NCBI RefSeq assembly: GCF_003814555.1 | Contig: NZ_RKQN01000002.1 | Coordinates: 744,001-808,000, forward strand | DNA from: Vulcaniibacterium tengchongense | GTDB taxonomy: Bacteria > Pseudomonadota > Gammaproteobacteria > Xanthomonadales > Xanthomonadaceae | Direction: 5' to 3' | DNA length: 64,000 nt | Shown: piece after piece, positions 63,157 to 64,000 of the stretch | How positions within the stretch are numbered: position 1 is the stretch's first letter | How the letters are laid out: the number at the start of each line of letters is the position of its first letter | Position numbers and translations under genes: made by a program | Notes under the pieces: model-generated | The model's database searches: none | Told to the model about the DNA's origin: nothing | What the model saw: only the letters and a program-made list of their open reading frames with translations

Positions 63157-64000
63157 ATGCCCGACGTTTCCCTGCTCCTGTTGCTGCTGCTGATCGCGGT
63201 CGTGGTCGCGGTGGTCCTGCTCGTCGTCCTGCTGTTGCGCCGCCCGGGCAACGGCCACGTCGAACTGCTCGCGCGGCTGGAGCAGGCCCTGCGCGAGGAG
63301 CAGCGCGCCGGCCGCGGCGAGCTGCGCCAGCTGCTGGACAGCCTGTCGGCGCAGCAGGAACAGCGCATCGAAGGCTTCGGCGCGCGCCTGACCGACCTGA
63401 CCGTGCGCACCGACCAGCGCCTGGACGTGCTGCGCGAGGCGCTGACCGAGGACGCGCGCAAGGCCCGCGCCGAGAACGCGCAGTCGCTGCGCGACTTCGC
63501 CGCCGCGCTCGACCTGCGCATCGCCGAACTCGGCCGCGGCAACGAACTGCGCCTGGGCGAGATGCGCGCCACGCTGGAGCAGAGGCTGCGCGAGCTGCAG
63601 GCCGACAACGCCGCCAAGCTCGAGCAGATGCGCGCCACCGTCGACGAGAAGCTGCACGCCACGCTGGAGACGCGCCTGTCGGAAAGCTTCGGCCACGTCG
63701 CGCAGATGCTGGCGCAGGTGCACCAGGGCCTCGGCGACATGAGCAAGCTCGCCGCCGACGTCGGCGGCCTGCAGCGGGTGCTGACCAACGTGAAGTCGCG
63801 CGGCATCTTCGGCGAGGTGCAGCTGGCCGGGCTGCTCGAGCAGGTGTTCGCGCCGGAGCAGTACGCCGCCAACGTCGCGACCGTGCCGGGCAGCAACGAG
63901 CGGGTCGAATACGCGGTGCGCTTCCCCGGCTCCAGCGGCGAGGCGCCGGTGTGGCTGCCGATCGACGCCAAGTTCCCGCGCGAGGACTACGAACGCCTGC
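63157..64000 (+). CDS. rmuC: DNA recombination protein RmuC, 5' part
   Basis: The first 281 residues of RmuC, a protein thought to limit DNA rearrangements, perhaps as a nuclease. An N-terminal membrane segment (about 5-27, LLLLLLLIAVVVAVVLLVVLLL) is followed by a long coiled coil (about 35-190) and the start of the RmuC domain (KSRGIFGEVQLAGLLEQVF, YAVRFPG and VWLPIDAKFPREDYERL). The stop is beyond the window. The ATG at 63157 gives the expected membrane-anchored N-terminus. Confidence 0.94.
   Translation, partial: MPDVSLLLLLLLIAVVVAVVLLVVLLLRRPGNGHVELLARLEQALREEQRAGRGELRQLLDSLSAQQEQRIEGFGARLTDLTVRTDQRLDVLREALTEDARKARAENAQSLRDFAAALDLRIAELGRGNELRLGEMRATLEQRLRELQADNAAKLEQMRATVDEKLHATLETRLSESFGHVAQMLAQVHQGLGDMSKLAADVGGLQRVLTNVKSRGIFGEVQLAGLLEQVFAPEQYAANVATVPGSNERVEYAVRFPGSSGEAPVWLPIDAKFPREDYERL

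Overview
This window is the replication-origin region of a very GC-rich gammaproteobacterial chromosome. The gene order mnmE-yidC-rnpA-rpmH | dnaA-dnaN-recF-gyrB, a TPR-tonB-exbB-exbD-exbD cluster downstream of gyrB, and the protein sequences all point to the family Xanthomonadaceae (Lysobacter, Luteimonas or a relative). Species cannot be fixed from the sequence alone. Coding density is high and many neighbouring genes overlap by four bases (ATGA), so translational coupling is common. No rRNA or tRNA gene, CRISPR array, prophage or intact insertion sequence was seen.

Layout. 1-7.2 kb: a truncated ABC ATPase, ferredoxin-NADP reductase, a coupled operon of a lipoprotein alpha/beta hydrolase with a NatAB-type ABC exporter, and a lipoprotein carrying a TonB C-terminal domain. 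7.3-18.9 kb: the origin block. Genes left of about 11.2 kb run leftward and genes from dnaA run rightward, as expected for bidirectional replication from here. DnaA boxes lie on both sides of dnaA, and three parS-like ParB sites lie between the end of dnaN and the end of recF, two of them inside the recF reading frame. 19-24 kb: a secreted metalloprotease, then the TPR/TonB/ExbB/ExbD1/ExbD2 machinery, which energises outer-membrane transport. 23.9-25.2 kb: a scar region holding a decayed third exbD and two decayed tandem copies of the pdxJ 3' end.

25-42.5 kb: pdxJ, cardiolipin synthase, a radical SAM protein, an SLC13-type permease, a PAS histidine kinase with a single-domain response regulator, a 2OG-Fe(II) oxygenase, fructose-1,6-bisphosphatase, a QseBC-like two-component pair, a NIPSNAP/DUF1579-type gene broken by a frameshift and a stop, its YafY-like neighbour, and a NarL/DesK-type two-component pair. 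42.6-64 kb: a DUF2141 protein with a Tat-exported carotenoid-oxygenase homologue, a DUF389/OmpA-like membrane protein, phenylalanine hydroxylase divergent from an Lrp-type regulator over an array of TTGCG half-sites, a run of leftward genes (esterase, acetyltransferase, lipoprotein, SnoaL-like, patatin, AIM24-like, a decayed Asp/Glu racemase, M28 peptidase, rhomboid), a TerC/Alx protein preceded by a manganese (yybP-ykoY) riboswitch, an RlmI-like methyltransferase, an EamA exporter divergent from a LysR regulator, a GFA-family protein, and the start of rmuC.

The core of the window is ordinary chromosomal housekeeping. The points most worth a second look are the parS sites embedded in recF, the vestigial third exbD, the repeated pdxJ tails, the Mn riboswitch, and the lipidated TonB-domain protein. 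I did not find a convincing wholly new multi-gene system.
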